Positions 43,848 through 52,818 of a stretch of 64,000 nucleotides of DNA are shown piece after piece. Every line of letters begins with the position of its first letter. Position 1 is the first letter of the stretch. The DNA comes from Clostridia bacterium (lineage in GTDB: Bacteria > Bacillota > Clostridia > Christensenellales > Borkfalkiaceae). The notes under the pieces are model-generated. The model did no database searches and was not told the origin of the DNA. It saw nothing but the letters and a program-made list of their open reading frames with translations. The position numbers were made by a program, and so were the translations under genes. The stretch spans positions 1 to 64,000 of the forward strand of contig JAGASM010000043.1 in NCBI GenBank assembly GCA_017621735.1, read 5' to 3'.

Positions 43848-45239
43848 TCACATACTGAACGCTTCCAACTCGCGAATACGGTGAGAGTCGATGCTGTAAA
43901 TAAGATTGACGAGTTCGTCGTCCCCGAAAGAACTGTTCCGTCCCGCCTCGTACTCGGCATCCACCCGATCTTTCATCTTTTGTACGAGCGGATCGCGTTT
44001 ATCAATTTTATGATCGTCGGGAAGTTTATAATAATCGTTGATCCAGAAGGCGATCCCCGCAAGTCCGCTCGTCTTGTTCACGGAAACGCGCGCAGGGCGA
44101 TTGAGAATTTTCGCCGTGTCGAAAATGTTGTAAATCTCCTCATCCTTGAGCATTCCGTCCGCATGAATTCCCGCACGCGTGGAATTAAACGCACGCCCTA
44201 CGAACGGCGTTTTCGGCGGAACGGGATAGTTGATTTCCCGCTCGAAATATTCCGCAATCTCGGTGATTGCAGTCAAATCCATTCCGTCCGTCGTTCCGCG
44301 AAGGGACGCATACTCGATCGCCATCGCCTCCAACGGGCAGTTTCCCGTCCGCTCGCCGATGCCGAGCATAGAACAGTTGACTGCGGACGCGCCGTAAAGC
44401 CACGCCGTCGTCGCGTTGGTAACCACCTTATAAAAGTCGTTATGTCCGTGCCATTCGAGCAACGAGTTGGGAACACCCGCATAGTGATGAAGCCCGTACA
44501 CAATACCGGGAACGCTTCTCGGCATGGACGCGCCGGGGAAGGTAACGCCAAAGCCCATTGTATCGCACATTCTGATTTTGACGGGGATTCCGCTTTCTTT
44601 GGAAAGTTTCATGAGTTCCGACGCAAACGGAACGACAAATCCGTAAAAGTCCGCGCGCGTGATATCCTCAAAGTGGCAACGGGGACGAATCCCGTATGAG
44701 AGCGCACTTTTGACGATCCCCAAGTATTGATCAAGTGCCTTTTTACGGGTTAAATTCATCTTTTTGAAGATATGATAGTCCGAACAACTAACCAAGATCC
44801 CCGTTTCCGCTACGCCCGCCTCTTTGACGAGGGTAAAATCCTTTTCGTTGGCACGAATCCACGTGGTGATTTCGGGGAATTTTAACCCCAAATCCTGACA
44901 AGCCCGCAACGCCGCTTTATCCTTTTCCGAATAAATAAAAAATTCAGACTGCCGAACAAGCCCTTTTTTACCGCCCAAACGGGACATGAGTTTGAATAAA
45001 TCGGTAATTTGCTTTACGGTGAAAGGCGACGTGGACTGTTGCCCGTCGCGGAACGTGGTATCCGTCATCCACAATTCTTCGGGTACCCGCATCGGCACGT
45101 GGCGGTTGTTAAACGACACTTTGGGAATGCTTTGATAATCGAATAAATCGCGGAAAAGTTCCGGCTCTTCCACGTCTTGCAACTCATAATGATAAATGGT
45201 ATCTTCCAAAAGGTTGGAATGCTTGTTATAATAAATCAA
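43848..45239 (-). CDS. DRE-TIM acyltransferase, probable Re-citrate synthase
   Basis: A 463-residue member of the isopropylmalate/homocitrate synthase group (HMGL-like). The metal and base motif TDTTFRDGQQ is near residue 58-67 and HGHNDFYK supplies the metal-binding histidines. The pattern (CHFEDITRADFYGFVVPF, RMCDTMGFGVTFPGA, NKTSGLAGIAFWIN) matches what I recall of clostridial Re-citrate synthase, which makes citrate for glutamate synthesis in anaerobes. No leucine-regulatory domain is present. The start is TTG 45239, since GGAGGTGTGCG lies just before it; an in-frame ATG at 45344 would fall inside the promoter. Homocitrate or isopropylmalate synthase remain possible. Confidence 0.72.
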   Translation of the reverse strand: MIYYNKHSNLLEDTIYHYELQDVEEPELFRDLFDYQSIPKVSFNNRHVPMRVPEELWMTDTTFRDGQQSTSPFTVKQITDLFKLMSRLGGKKGLVRQSEFFIYSEKDKAALRACQDLGLKFPEITTWIRANEKDFTLVKEAGVAETGILVSCSDYHIFKKMNLTRKKALDQYLGIVKSALSYGIRPRCHFEDITRADFYGFVVPFASELMKLSKESGIPVKIRMCDTMGFGVTFPGASMPRSVPGIVYGLHHYAGVPNSLLEWHGHNDFYKVVTNATTAWLYGASAVNCSMLGIGERTGNCPLEAMAIEYASLRGTTDGMDLTAITEIAEYFEREINYPVPPKTPFVGRAFNSTRAGIHADGMLKDEEIYNIFDTAKILNRPARVSVNKTSGLAGIAFWINDYYKLPDDHKIDKRDPLVQKMKDRVDAEYEAGRNSSFGDDELVNLIYSIDSHRIRELEAFSM

Positions 45240-45279
45240 CGCACACCTCCGTACTCGTTCCGCTGCTAATGTATACGTT

Positions 45280-45308
45280 ATTTTATCAAACACGAATAAA
45301 TTTGTCAA
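45280..45308 (-). promoter_or_regulatory. Promoter of the Re-citrate synthase-like gene
   Basis: On minus: TTGACA (45303-45308), 17 bp, TAAAAT (45280-45285), about 40 bp before the TTG start. Its position rules out the upstream ATG. Confidence 0.82.
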
Positions 45309-45390
45309 GCAAACGCGGTAATATACGGAAAATTTTTTCACCACCGCGATTTTTCTTATATTTATGTATATTTATGCATTGTTTATGAGA

Positions 45391-45420
45391 AAAGGGAGTG
45401 CGCGTTCGGCACTCCCCTTC
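45391..45420 (-). terminator. feo operon terminator
   Basis: GGGAGTGC (45394-45401) and GCACTCCC (45409-45416) form the stem; on minus TTTTC follows. Confidence 0.75.
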
Positions 45421-45499
45421 CAAGATTTATGGAGATGATTTGAATAAACAGTTTTTTTTTACAAAACGCCGCCCTTTTAAGGGAACGTTGTCCGCCCGT

Positions 45500-45675
45500 T
45501 CAAGGTTGTAGGCAGTTTTCAACCGCACCCCGCCCCTATATAACCGAGCGTTAACCTTCCAACAAAGCACACTCGACTTCAAGGTTGTAGGCAGTTTTCA
45601 ACCGCAACCCGCCCCTTAATATAACCGAGCGTTAACTTTTCTAACAAAGCACACTCGACTTCAAGGTTGTAGGCA
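45500..45675. repeat. Tandem repeat of about 80 bp, 2.2 copies
   Basis: CAAGGTTGTAGGCAGTT recurs at 45501, 45580 and 45662, with the following text (CAACCGCA..CCCGCCCC..ATAACCGAGCGTTAAC..AACAAAGCACACTCGAC) shared by the first two copies. Unit lengths are 79 and 82 bp. It lies between the feo operon and its terminator, with no reading frame across it. Confidence 0.85.
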
Positions 45676-45707
45676 GTTGTTTTCTAACCTTATCCTGATC
45701 GAGCGGT

Positions 45708-45863
45708 CTATTGTTCTTTTTTTCGGGATGCGCACCCCGAGCACGAAGCGCAATCGCACCCACAGGAATTTTTTCCTTTCTTTTTACGAATTGCCGTCCA
45801 TACGGCAACCCCGACGACGATGAGCACCGCCGCCACAATCACGATAATCTCAATCGGTTGCAT
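45708..45863 (-). CDS. FeoB-associated Cys-rich membrane peptide
   Basis: A 51-residue protein beginning MQPIEIIVIVAAVLIVVGVA, one membrane helix (about 4-25), a basic stretch RKKKGKN and a tail with five cysteines (SCGCDCASCSGCAS). This is the standard layout of the FeoB-associated Cys-rich peptides of Bacillota. AGAGGAAAATAT precedes the ATG and it begins 11 bp after feoB. Its probable role is to assist ferrous iron uptake at the membrane; the mechanism is not known. Confidence 0.85.
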   Translation of the reverse strand: MQPIEIIVIVAAVLIVVGVAVWTAIRKKKGKNSCGCDCASCSGCASRKKEQ

Positions 45864-45874
45864 ATATTTTCCTC

Positions 45875-48139
45875 TTATTTTTTGATCGGATGTCCTTTAT
45901 TCCAAAGGACGATGCCCATAACGATCGCCGCAACGACTGCCGCAACGATAAAGACCGTCCACCACCAACTTCCGACAAGGTAAATGATCGAGGATACCGC
46001 ATACGATGCGACCACCCAAAACAACAGCGTCCATCTAAATTTTCCTTTGGGAAGTTCCGCACGCGCCGTCGCGCAAGCGGCAAAGCAAGGAATCGTCATC
46101 ATATTAAACGCAATAAAGGAGATAAGCGCAGGAATGGTGATCCCCGTTGCGGAAATCATTGCAATCGTTTCAACGATTCCGTCGCTCTCTTCGGGAATGA
46201 TAAACCCCGAAACAAGACACGCGGCGAGCGTTCCAAACGTCGCAATGACGTTTTCTTTCGCAATCAACCCGGTAAGCGCGGCGACCGCGAACACCCAACC
46301 CGCATCTCTGCCCAACTGCGAGCCAAACCCGAGCGGAGTAAAGATCGGCTGAATGAGCGATCCGATTCCCGCAAGGATGCTTTCGTTCATCTGTTCATCC
46401 GAAAGGAACCGCCAGTCGAAACTGAAATGGGACAAAAACCATACGATGATGGTCGATGCCAAAATAACGGTAAACGCTTTGGAAATAAAGTGTTTTGCTT
46501 TGTCCCAAAGGTGAAGCATTAAACTCTTGAAAAGCGGCGTATGATACGCGGGCAATTCCATGATAAACGGAGGCACTTCTCCGCGCAACGTCGTCGAACG
46601 CATCAAAATTACCGCAACGATTGCCGTTGCAACGCCGATGACGTACATCGAATAGGTAATGACGTCCGCATTCCCCACGCCGAACACCCCGACAATTCCG
46701 CCCGCAATCGCGGTGAGAATCGGAAGTTTCGCCCCGCACGAGAAAAATGGAATAACGCGTACCGTCGTCGTCCGCTCCTTTTCATCGGCAAGCGTCCGCG
46801 TGTTGATCATTGCAGGAATGGAACAGCCAAAGCCCATGATCATCGGCATAAACGCCCGTCCCGAAAGCCCGAACTTGCGGAAAATGCGATCCAAAATAAA
46901 CGCAACGCGCGCCATGTATCCGCTGTCTTCCAAAATGGAAAAGAGCAAGAATAAAATTAGAATTTGGGGAAGGAAGCCAAGCACGGCGAACAATCCGCCC
47001 AAAATACCGTCGACGATAAATCCGCCCACCCATGCGGGCGCCGTTTCCAACCACCCCGCAACAAGTCCCGAAATCCCATCGAGCAAAAGCCCCAAAAGAT
47101 TTGTCAAAATAACTCCCGGAGAAAATACTCCGCCGTCGTAAACGCAAGCAAGCAGTTGCACGCCGAAGTTGTCGACGTTCATCCCCAACTCACTCAACGT
47201 AGGAAGTCCGCCCGTTATGGCGCTCAAAAAGAGCATATCTTCCGAAAAGGTCAAATGGAATACGGCGAACAAAATAACAAGGAATACGGGAATCCCCCAT
47301 ACGCGGTGCGTAAGCACTTTATCCACCTTATCCGAACGGGTAAGTTTGGCGGGGTTAGAATCGCGCCGTGTAAGCGCGGTCGTATAATTTTCCGATATGT
47401 ACCGATAGCGCGCGTCCGCAACGAGCGCCTCGAAGTCCGTCCCAAACGTATCGTTAGAAAAAGTCGCCTTAAACTTTTCTACCGTCGGCACGAGTTCCGC
47501 GTGCATTTTTTCCTCAATCTCGTCCATCTCGCACAGTTTTACGGCATGGAACAACGGTGCGGAAACCTTTTGCGCCTCCAACGCGATTGCAACGTCGCGC
47601 ACAAGATGCGCAATCGGAGAATCTTTTAAGACGGTTTTCCCCTCTCTTCCCCGTTCGGCAGCCGCCACCGCCGCATCCATCAATTCCTCAATCCCAAGAT
47701 TGCGCAATGCGGAAATTTCCACCACGGGAAGTCCGATTTTCTCTTCGAGTTTTTTTGCGTCGATCTTATCGCCGTTCTTCTCGACGGCATCCATCATATT
47801 GAGCGCAATCACGACGGGAACGTCGATTTCCATGAGTTGCGTCGTCAAATACAAATTGCGTTCTAAATTCGTCGCGTCGACGATATTGATGACGCAGTCG
47901 GGTTTTTCGTCAAGGATATAATTTCTGGAAATTACCTCTTCGGGCGTATATGGAGAAAGGGAATAAATCCCGGGAAGGTCGACGACGGAAACGGGCTCCT
48001 CGCCGCGCTTATACGTCCCCTCCTTTTTATCTACGGTTACCCCCGGCCAGTTGCCTACGTGCGCCGTCGAACCCGTCAAAAGGTTAAAAAGCGTCGTCTT
48101 TCCGCTGTTGGGATTCCCTGCTAACGCCATTCTTTTCAT
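45875..48139 (-). CDS. feoB: Ferrous iron transporter FeoB
   Basis: A 754-residue protein with an N-terminal G domain (G1 GNPNSGKTT, VGNWPGVTVDKKEG switch I, DLPGIYSLSPY switch II, G4 NMMD) followed by about eight membrane helices with the Gate motifs (PFFSCGAKLPIL; a conserved Cys and Pro). ATG 48139 overlaps the feoA stop by 4 bp (ATGA) and has GGAGG upstream, so the in-frame codon at 48163 is not used. It imports Fe(II) in anaerobic conditions. Confidence 0.97.
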   Translation of the reverse strand: MKRMALAGNPNSGKTTLFNLLTGSTAHVGNWPGVTVDKKEGTYKRGEEPVSVVDLPGIYSLSPYTPEEVISRNYILDEKPDCVINIVDATNLERNLYLTTQLMEIDVPVVIALNMMDAVEKNGDKIDAKKLEEKIGLPVVEISALRNLGIEELMDAAVAAAERGREGKTVLKDSPIAHLVRDVAIALEAQKVSAPLFHAVKLCEMDEIEEKMHAELVPTVEKFKATFSNDTFGTDFEALVADARYRYISENYTTALTRRDSNPAKLTRSDKVDKVLTHRVWGIPVFLVILFAVFHLTFSEDMLFLSAITGGLPTLSELGMNVDNFGVQLLACVYDGGVFSPGVILTNLLGLLLDGISGLVAGWLETAPAWVGGFIVDGILGGLFAVLGFLPQILILFLLFSILEDSGYMARVAFILDRIFRKFGLSGRAFMPMIMGFGCSIPAMINTRTLADEKERTTTVRVIPFFSCGAKLPILTAIAGGIVGVFGVGNADVITYSMYVIGVATAIVAVILMRSTTLRGEVPPFIMELPAYHTPLFKSLMLHLWDKAKHFISKAFTVILASTIIVWFLSHFSFDWRFLSDEQMNESILAGIGSLIQPIFTPLGFGSQLGRDAGWVFAVAALTGLIAKENVIATFGTLAACLVSGFIIPEESDGIVETIAMISATGITIPALISFIAFNMMTIPCFAACATARAELPKGKFRWTLLFWVVASYAVSSIIYLVGSWWWTVFIVAAVVAAIVMGIVLWNKGHPIKK

Positions 48140-48369
48140 TCGGAAACCTCCAGCGTAACGCACGATGCCTCCGATTTACGGAGAGTGAGTTCATACCCGC
48201 GAATAGTAATTTCAATCGGATCTCCAAGCGGTGCTTTTTTGCGGAGAAACACGTCCGCGCCGGGCGTTACTCCCATATCAAATAATCTTCTGCGCACCTT
48301 TCCTTCGCCCGCAACCGAACAAATTTTACCCGATTGACCGATTGCAAATGTGTCAAGCGTCTTTTTCAT
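48136..48369 (-). CDS. feoA: FeoA-domain protein, proximal to feoB
   Basis: A small SH3-like FeoA protein of 77 residues from ATG 48369 (GGGTGA 8 nt upstream), or 81 from GTG 48381 which lies against GGAGG. Typical FeoA sequence: CSVAGEGKVRRRLFDMGVTPGADVFLRKKAPLGDP. FeoA supports FeoB-dependent iron uptake. Two feoA genes precede feoB. Confidence 0.92.
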   Translation of the reverse strand: MKKTLDTFAIGQSGKICSVAGEGKVRRRLFDMGVTPGADVFLRKKAPLGDPIEITIRGYELTLRKSEASCVTLEVSE

Positions 48370-48390
48370 ATTATGCTTCACCCTCCACCT

Positions 48391-48603
48391 TTAAGCCACA
48401 AAAATATGCGACGCAACCTGCCCGTCAAGCGCAAGCCGTCCTTCTTTTACCTTACAAACGACACTTCCGCCTCCCGCAGACAAAACGGTTACCGTTTCCC
48501 CCACGAAAATACCAAGGCTGGATAAGTGCTTTTTCGTCCTTTCGTCCACTGCAACGCGGACGATTTTCATCTCTTGCCCGATGGGCGCTAATACAAGCGG
48601 CAT
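48391..48603 (-). CDS. feoA: FeoA-domain protein, first of the operon
   Basis: A 70-residue FeoA protein (MPLVLAPIGQEMKIVRV; LSSLGIFVGETVTVLSAGGGSVVCKVKEGRLAL). AGGAGA precedes the ATG. It opens the feo operon 21 bp before the second feoA. Confidence 0.9.
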   Translation of the reverse strand: MPLVLAPIGQEMKIVRVAVDERTKKHLSSLGIFVGETVTVLSAGGGSVVCKVKEGRLALDGQVASHIFVA

Positions 48604-48621
48604 ATCTTCTCCTTTTCGTTG

Positions 48622-48637
48622 GTTCGCATATGCGAAC
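48622..48637. promoter_or_regulatory. Palindromic operator 1 of feo operon
   Basis: GTTCGCATATGCGAAC, a perfect 16-bp palindrome 18 bp before the first feoA start. Confidence 0.75.
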
Positions 48638-48678
48638 TAACCGTCCAAAAAATACCGCACAGCCGAATTTTTTCGCGA

Positions 48679-48694
48679 GTTCGGCTATGCGAAC
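48679..48694. promoter_or_regulatory. Palindromic operator 2 of feo operon
   Basis: GTTCGGCTATGCGAAC differs from operator 1 at only two positions and lies just downstream of the -10 box. A further stem, AGCCGAA/TTCGGCT (48661-48685), overlaps it. Confidence 0.75.
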
Positions 48695-48709
48695 TTAAAT
48701 TTCGTTTGC

Positions 48710-48739
48710 ATTATAACACGGAAAAATTACACTTGTCAA
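48710..48739 (-). promoter_or_regulatory. feo operon promoter
   Basis: On minus: TTGACA (48734-48739), 18 bp, TATAAT (48710-48715). Confidence 0.8.
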
Positions 48740-48809
48740 GCATTTGAACGGAACTTTTGCAAAAAAAATCAAACAAAAAAACGAGGTGCTTTTCCCCGTT
48801 TTTTATAAT

Positions 48810-49051
48810 GATTCGTCCTTGGTTTGCGGTTTTTCGGGATAACTGCGTGCGTTTGCCGCTGTTTTGAGGACAGAGTTCAAAATGTATTTTGCATTTGCTT
48901 GAATTTCCCCAAGGGTAATTCCGTTTTTACAGTGATTCGTCCTTGGTTTGCGGTTTTTCGAGATAACTGCGTGCGTTTGCCGCCGTTTTGAGGACGGAGT
49001 TCAAAATGTATTTTGCGTTTGCTTGAATTTCCCCAAGGGTAATTCCGTTTT
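48810..49051. repeat. 124-bp tandem duplication of the GH3 3' end
   Basis: 48811-48927 repeats 48935-49051 with offset 124 and about five single-base differences. The copy nearer the gene codes the last 38 residues; the outer copy lies behind the stop and would read in the same way (with Leu to Pro) but is not translated. There is no start or ribosome site for it. Confidence 0.88.
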
Positions 49052-51383
49052 TCCTGCGCAACGTTTTCAAAAGCGTCCCGTCCGATTTGCGAATACCCAA
49101 ATATCCGCCGCCTGGCATCAAAAGATTTACTCCCGCGCGCACGCGATATGCGTTGACGCGAAGGGACGGAAATTCGGGAGAACGCGCCTTTTTCATCCAC
49201 CAATCGGTCATGACGTTTCCGTCGTATCCCCATTCTCGGCGCAAGATCCCTTCGCATAAATCGTAATGATAATGCGCCCAAACGCCGTTGATTTTGTTGT
49301 ACGAGGTCATAATATGATGCGGTGCGCCCTCTTTGACGCACAGTTCAAACGCGCGTAAATACAATTCGCGAAGCGCTCGCTCGGATACGCGCGAATCGTT
49401 GTTATTTCGATTTGTTTCTTGATTGTTGCACGCAAAATGTTTGGGACAAGCCGAAACCCCTTGGCTTTGCACTCCGCGCACGACCGCAGCCGCAATTTTC
49501 CCCGTAAGCAGAGGATCTTCGGAAAAATACTCAAAATTTCTCCCGCAAAGCGGATTGCGGTGTAAGTTCATGCCGGGAGCAAGCAAGACGTCCGAGCCGA
49601 GTTTTTTCATCTCCCTTCCTACTTCCGTATAGATTGCCTCGACAAGCATCGGATCGAACGTACAGGCAAGGAGTGTACCGATCGGCAAAAGGGAACTCAC
49701 GTTCTTTAAGCGGATCCCCGAAGGTCCGTCCGTCGCCGTAACGGGCGGAACGCCCTTTTTGCGCAGAGACGGAAGCACCCCGCCGAACACGCCCGCATTT
49801 CCTTTTGCGCCGAGCGGACTGTCCATTTTGTAATCCCCGCGGGAGATCGCCTCTAACTCTTCCAAAGAAAGTTGAGCCACAAATTGATCCATGGAAATTT
49901 TTCCGCTCTGAACGTCGGAGAGAAGATATCCCAAATCCCCCGTTTGCGCGACGGGTTGAGGGAAACGAGATAAAATTTTCTCCTTTAACGAACCCGTCCG
50001 CTTGCGAACGGGAACAAATTCCTCCTCGTATCCGTCATCCGTTTTCTTCGCGCGCAAAATGTAAAAATTCTTTTGCGGTGCGGCACATTCTTCCGCTTGA
50101 AAACAAATTTCTTCTTCCCGATTGCACACAAACACCTTTTGTGCGCTACGGGCGTCCGTTCCAACGTAAAACGCATATTCGCCGCTTGCAATCAAATAGC
50201 ACGATCTTTCCTCATCATAAACGCAAAGATCGCGTTTTTCCACGCGGAAAAGAACGGATTCCCCCTCGTTCGGCGCAAGAATTCCCGTCTTGTGGAACGC
50301 AATGAGTTCGCGCGCAGGTGCGCCCCGTCCGTCGCACGGCTTTTTAACGTAAACTTGTACGACCTCTTTTCCGTGCGTACGTCCGACGTTTTGAACGCGC
50401 GTGGAAAGAATGAGTTCTCCCTCTTTTTCTTCTGCGCTCGTTGAAAGGGAAAACCTTGTATAACTCAACCCAAACCCAAACGGAAAGAGCACCTTCCCGC
50501 GCGAAAACGTTTCAAAATAGCGATATCCGACGTAAATATCTTCCGCATAACAGTTGTATTTTTCCCGTCCGAAATGCTCGGCGGACGGATAATCGGAGTA
50601 CGTTCGCGCAACGGTAGAAGAAAGTTTTCCGCACGGAGAAATTTTTCCGCTTAAAACGTCCGCCACGGCGTTTCCCGTTTCCATTCCGCCTTGCCAAGCA
50701 AGCAACACCGCGCCGATTTTATCGCCATAACCGTCAACCCAAGAAAAGTCGACGACGTTCCCCACGTTGAGTACGACGACCGTTTTAGAAAACGCCGACG
50801 TAACAAAGGAGAGCATCTCTTTTTCCGCTTGCGTCAAATAATAACTCCCTTCTTTTAAGACGTTTTCACGGTCTTCCCCCGCCGCGCGTCCGATGACGAC
50901 AACGGCAACGTCCGAATCGCGCGCCGCGCGCGCTACGGTTTCCTCATCAAGCGGCATTTCCGGAAAAGAGCGTGGCCAATTCCCCCAATATCCGTGATCG
51001 ACGGGATTTTCTTCGCACCAAGAAAGATACGTCTGTTTGAGTTCTTCGTTCAAATGAATGCGTTCGCACGCGGAAAGCCCGTCTAATATGCTTACTCGGT
51101 ACGGCTTGATTACGTCCCCGCCCGATCCGTAGCCCGTATAAAAGGTGTCGATTTGAACGCGACCGAAAAGGGAAACGCGCTGATCTATCAGCGGAAGCGT
51201 TCCGTCGTTACGAAGCAATACCGCCCCTTCCTCCGCGGCGCGCCGCAAAAGCGAAGACGTAAACGCATTGACCTCCTCCGCGCGGACGTCAACGAAATTC
51301 TCCTCCTGCCGAAGCGCGCTATCCGTGAGAGAAAAATATATTTTTGCGGCAATGTTTTTTAACTTACGTGCAAATTTTCCCAT
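48927..51383 (-). CDS. GH3 beta-glucosidase-type enzyme with inverted domain order
   Basis: An 818-residue glycoside hydrolase family 3 protein in which the usual C-terminal domain comes first (EGAVLLRNDGTLPL; WQGGMETGNAVADVLSGKISPCGKL; then an Fn3-like block with FGFGLSYTRFS) and the TIM-barrel domain second (TDGPSGIR; GMNLHRNPLCGRNFEYFSEDP; KHFACNNQE; nucleophile D727 in VMTDWW). This inverted order is known from rumen Ruminococcus and Butyrivibrio enzymes. No signal peptide, so cytoplasmic. ATG 51383 follows GGAGAACGGT; an in-frame TTG at 51395 lies within the ribosome site. Confidence 0.92.
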   Translation of the reverse strand: MGKFARKLKNIAAKIYFSLTDSALRQEENFVDVRAEEVNAFTSSLLRRAAEEGAVLLRNDGTLPLIDQRVSLFGRVQIDTFYTGYGSGGDVIKPYRVSILDGLSACERIHLNEELKQTYLSWCEENPVDHGYWGNWPRSFPEMPLDEETVARAARDSDVAVVVIGRAAGEDRENVLKEGSYYLTQAEKEMLSFVTSAFSKTVVVLNVGNVVDFSWVDGYGDKIGAVLLAWQGGMETGNAVADVLSGKISPCGKLSSTVARTYSDYPSAEHFGREKYNCYAEDIYVGYRYFETFSRGKVLFPFGFGLSYTRFSLSTSAEEKEGELILSTRVQNVGRTHGKEVVQVYVKKPCDGRGAPARELIAFHKTGILAPNEGESVLFRVEKRDLCVYDEERSCYLIASGEYAFYVGTDARSAQKVFVCNREEEICFQAEECAAPQKNFYILRAKKTDDGYEEEFVPVRKRTGSLKEKILSRFPQPVAQTGDLGYLLSDVQSGKISMDQFVAQLSLEELEAISRGDYKMDSPLGAKGNAGVFGGVLPSLRKKGVPPVTATDGPSGIRLKNVSSLLPIGTLLACTFDPMLVEAIYTEVGREMKKLGSDVLLAPGMNLHRNPLCGRNFEYFSEDPLLTGKIAAAVVRGVQSQGVSACPKHFACNNQETNRNNNDSRVSERALRELYLRAFELCVKEGAPHHIMTSYNKINGVWAHYHYDLCEGILRREWGYDGNVMTDWWMKKARSPEFPSLRVNAYRVRAGVNLLMPGGGYLGIRKSDGTLLKTLRRKNGITLGEIQANAKYILNSVLKTAANARSYLEKPQTKDESL

Positions 51384-51466
51384 ACCGTTCTCCAAATTTC
51401 ATTACAATTATAACATGCGCAACCACCATCGTCAACGGCATTTTGCAAAAAAATTCTTTGTTTAAG

Positions 51467-51495
51467 TTGATTTTTTTTGCGCGTTGCATTATAAT
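51467..51495 (+). promoter_or_regulatory. Promoter of the M18 aminopeptidase gene
   Basis: TTGATT (51467-51472), 17 bp, TATAAT (51490-51495), about 30 bp before the ATG. Confidence 0.78.
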
Positions 51496-51524
51496 ATGAA
51501 AAAACAAATTGTACGGACGATATT

Positions 51525-52769
51525 ATGGACCAACTTACTACTTTTTTGAAAACCTCTTACACCGCCTATCATGCGGTGGAAAACAGCGCAAAAATCCTCC
51601 TTCAAGAGGGCTTTACCCGCTTATTTGAACACGAACCTTGGAATTTGAAAGAGGGCGGAAAATATTTCGTCATTCGAGGCGGATGCAGTCTTGTCGCGTT
51701 TACGACGGGCAAAGGATCTAACTTCAAGATCATTGCAAGCCACGCCGATTCCCCCGCCTTAAAACTCAAAGAAAACCCCGTCATGAAAAGCGACGGCATG
51801 ATCAAATGCAACGTCGAAAAGTACGGCGGAAGTATTTTATATTCCTTCTTCGACCGTCCCTTGCGGTTTGCAGGACGCGTTGTCAAAGAAGAAAACGGCG
51901 CGCTCGTCGCACATAACTACGTCAGCGACTATCGCGTCGTCATTCCCTCCGTTGCAATCCATATGAATCGGGAAGTAAACGACAAGTTTTCCCCCAACGT
52001 ACAGGTAGACCTGCTTCCCCTTGCCGCACTCGGCGATTGTACTACCCAAATGCTTTTGGGCGATTGCGTTTCGTACGATCTTTTTGCCGTCTGCGACGAA
52101 GAGTCTTTTGAAAGCGGAAAAAACGGGGAATTCCTTTCCTCTCCCCGCGTCGATAATTTGACGAGCGTACTCGCTTCCGTCAATGCAATCACAAGCAAAG
52201 ACGTCAGCGGCGTTTGCATCGTCGCCATCTTTGACAACGAAGAAATCGGCAGTCAAACGCGTCAAGGCGCAGGCGGCGATCTCCTCGCTTCCGTCATAGA
52301 CCGCATTGCGCGCTTTCAGAAAATGTCGGACGAACAACGACTCTGCGCACTCTCCTCTTCTTTACTCATCTCCTTGGACAACGCGCACGCCGTTCACCCC
52401 AACCACCCTGAAAAGAGTGATCCGACAAACCGCACGCTCTTGGGCGGAGGCGTCGTCATTAAAACGCATGCGGAAAAGTCGTACACGACGGACGCATTGA
52501 CTTCTTCCGCCGTAAAGACGGTATTCCGCCGTGCAAACGTCAAATATCAAACCTTCTTTAACCGTTCGGATATAAAAAGCGGCGGGACGCTCGGCGCGCT
52601 CAGCCTTGGACAGGTTTGCGTTCCCTCCGTCGATATGGGAATCGCGCAACTTGCCATGCACTCGGCGGTAGAAACGTTTGCAAAGGAGGACTTCATTCAG
52701 TTGCAAACGGGACTTGCTGCGTTTTTTGCAAGCAACGTCCGCATCATAGACGACGCCGTTCTTTTTTAA
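51525..52769 (+). CDS. M18-family aminopeptidase
   Basis: A 414-residue zinc aminopeptidase. IIASHADSPALKLK carries the first zinc histidine, SPRVDNLTS the bridging aspartate, FDNEEIGSQT the catalytic and metal glutamates, and MHSAVE the last histidine. It trims N-terminal residues from peptides in the cytoplasm; acidic residues are preferred by some members. Single gene with its own promoter and terminator. No Shine-Dalgarno is obvious (GGACGATATT precedes the ATG). Confidence 0.93.
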   Translation: MDQLTTFLKTSYTAYHAVENSAKILLQEGFTRLFEHEPWNLKEGGKYFVIRGGCSLVAFTTGKGSNFKIIASHADSPALKLKENPVMKSDGMIKCNVEKYGGSILYSFFDRPLRFAGRVVKEENGALVAHNYVSDYRVVIPSVAIHMNREVNDKFSPNVQVDLLPLAALGDCTTQMLLGDCVSYDLFAVCDEESFESGKNGEFLSSPRVDNLTSVLASVNAITSKDVSGVCIVAIFDNEEIGSQTRQGAGGDLLASVIDRIARFQKMSDEQRLCALSSSLLISLDNAHAVHPNHPEKSDPTNRTLLGGGVVIKTHAEKSYTTDALTSSAVKTVFRRANVKYQTFFNRSDIKSGGTLGALSLGQVCVPSVDMGIAQLAMHSAVETFAKEDFIQLQTGLAAFFASNVRIIDDAVLF

Positions 52770-52772
52770 ATT

Positions 52773-52818
52773 AAAAAAAAACGCCCGCCGTACGAAAAGT
52801 ACGGCGGGCGTTTTTTTA
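52773..52818. terminator. Bidirectional terminator
   Basis: ACGCCCGCCGTAC (52781-52793) pairs with GTACGGCGGGCGT (52799-52811) around GAAAA, with A-run and T-run at the ends. Confidence 0.92.

Noticed and set aside
45500..45675. CRISPR array
   Set aside because: Only two and a part copies, about 80 bp each, with the similarity spread over the whole unit instead of short repeats with unique spacers, and no cas genes.
45641..45838. Minus-strand 65-codon frame near feoB
   Set aside because: It overlaps the 51-residue Cys-rich peptide in another frame; the peptide has the right family features and ribosome site.
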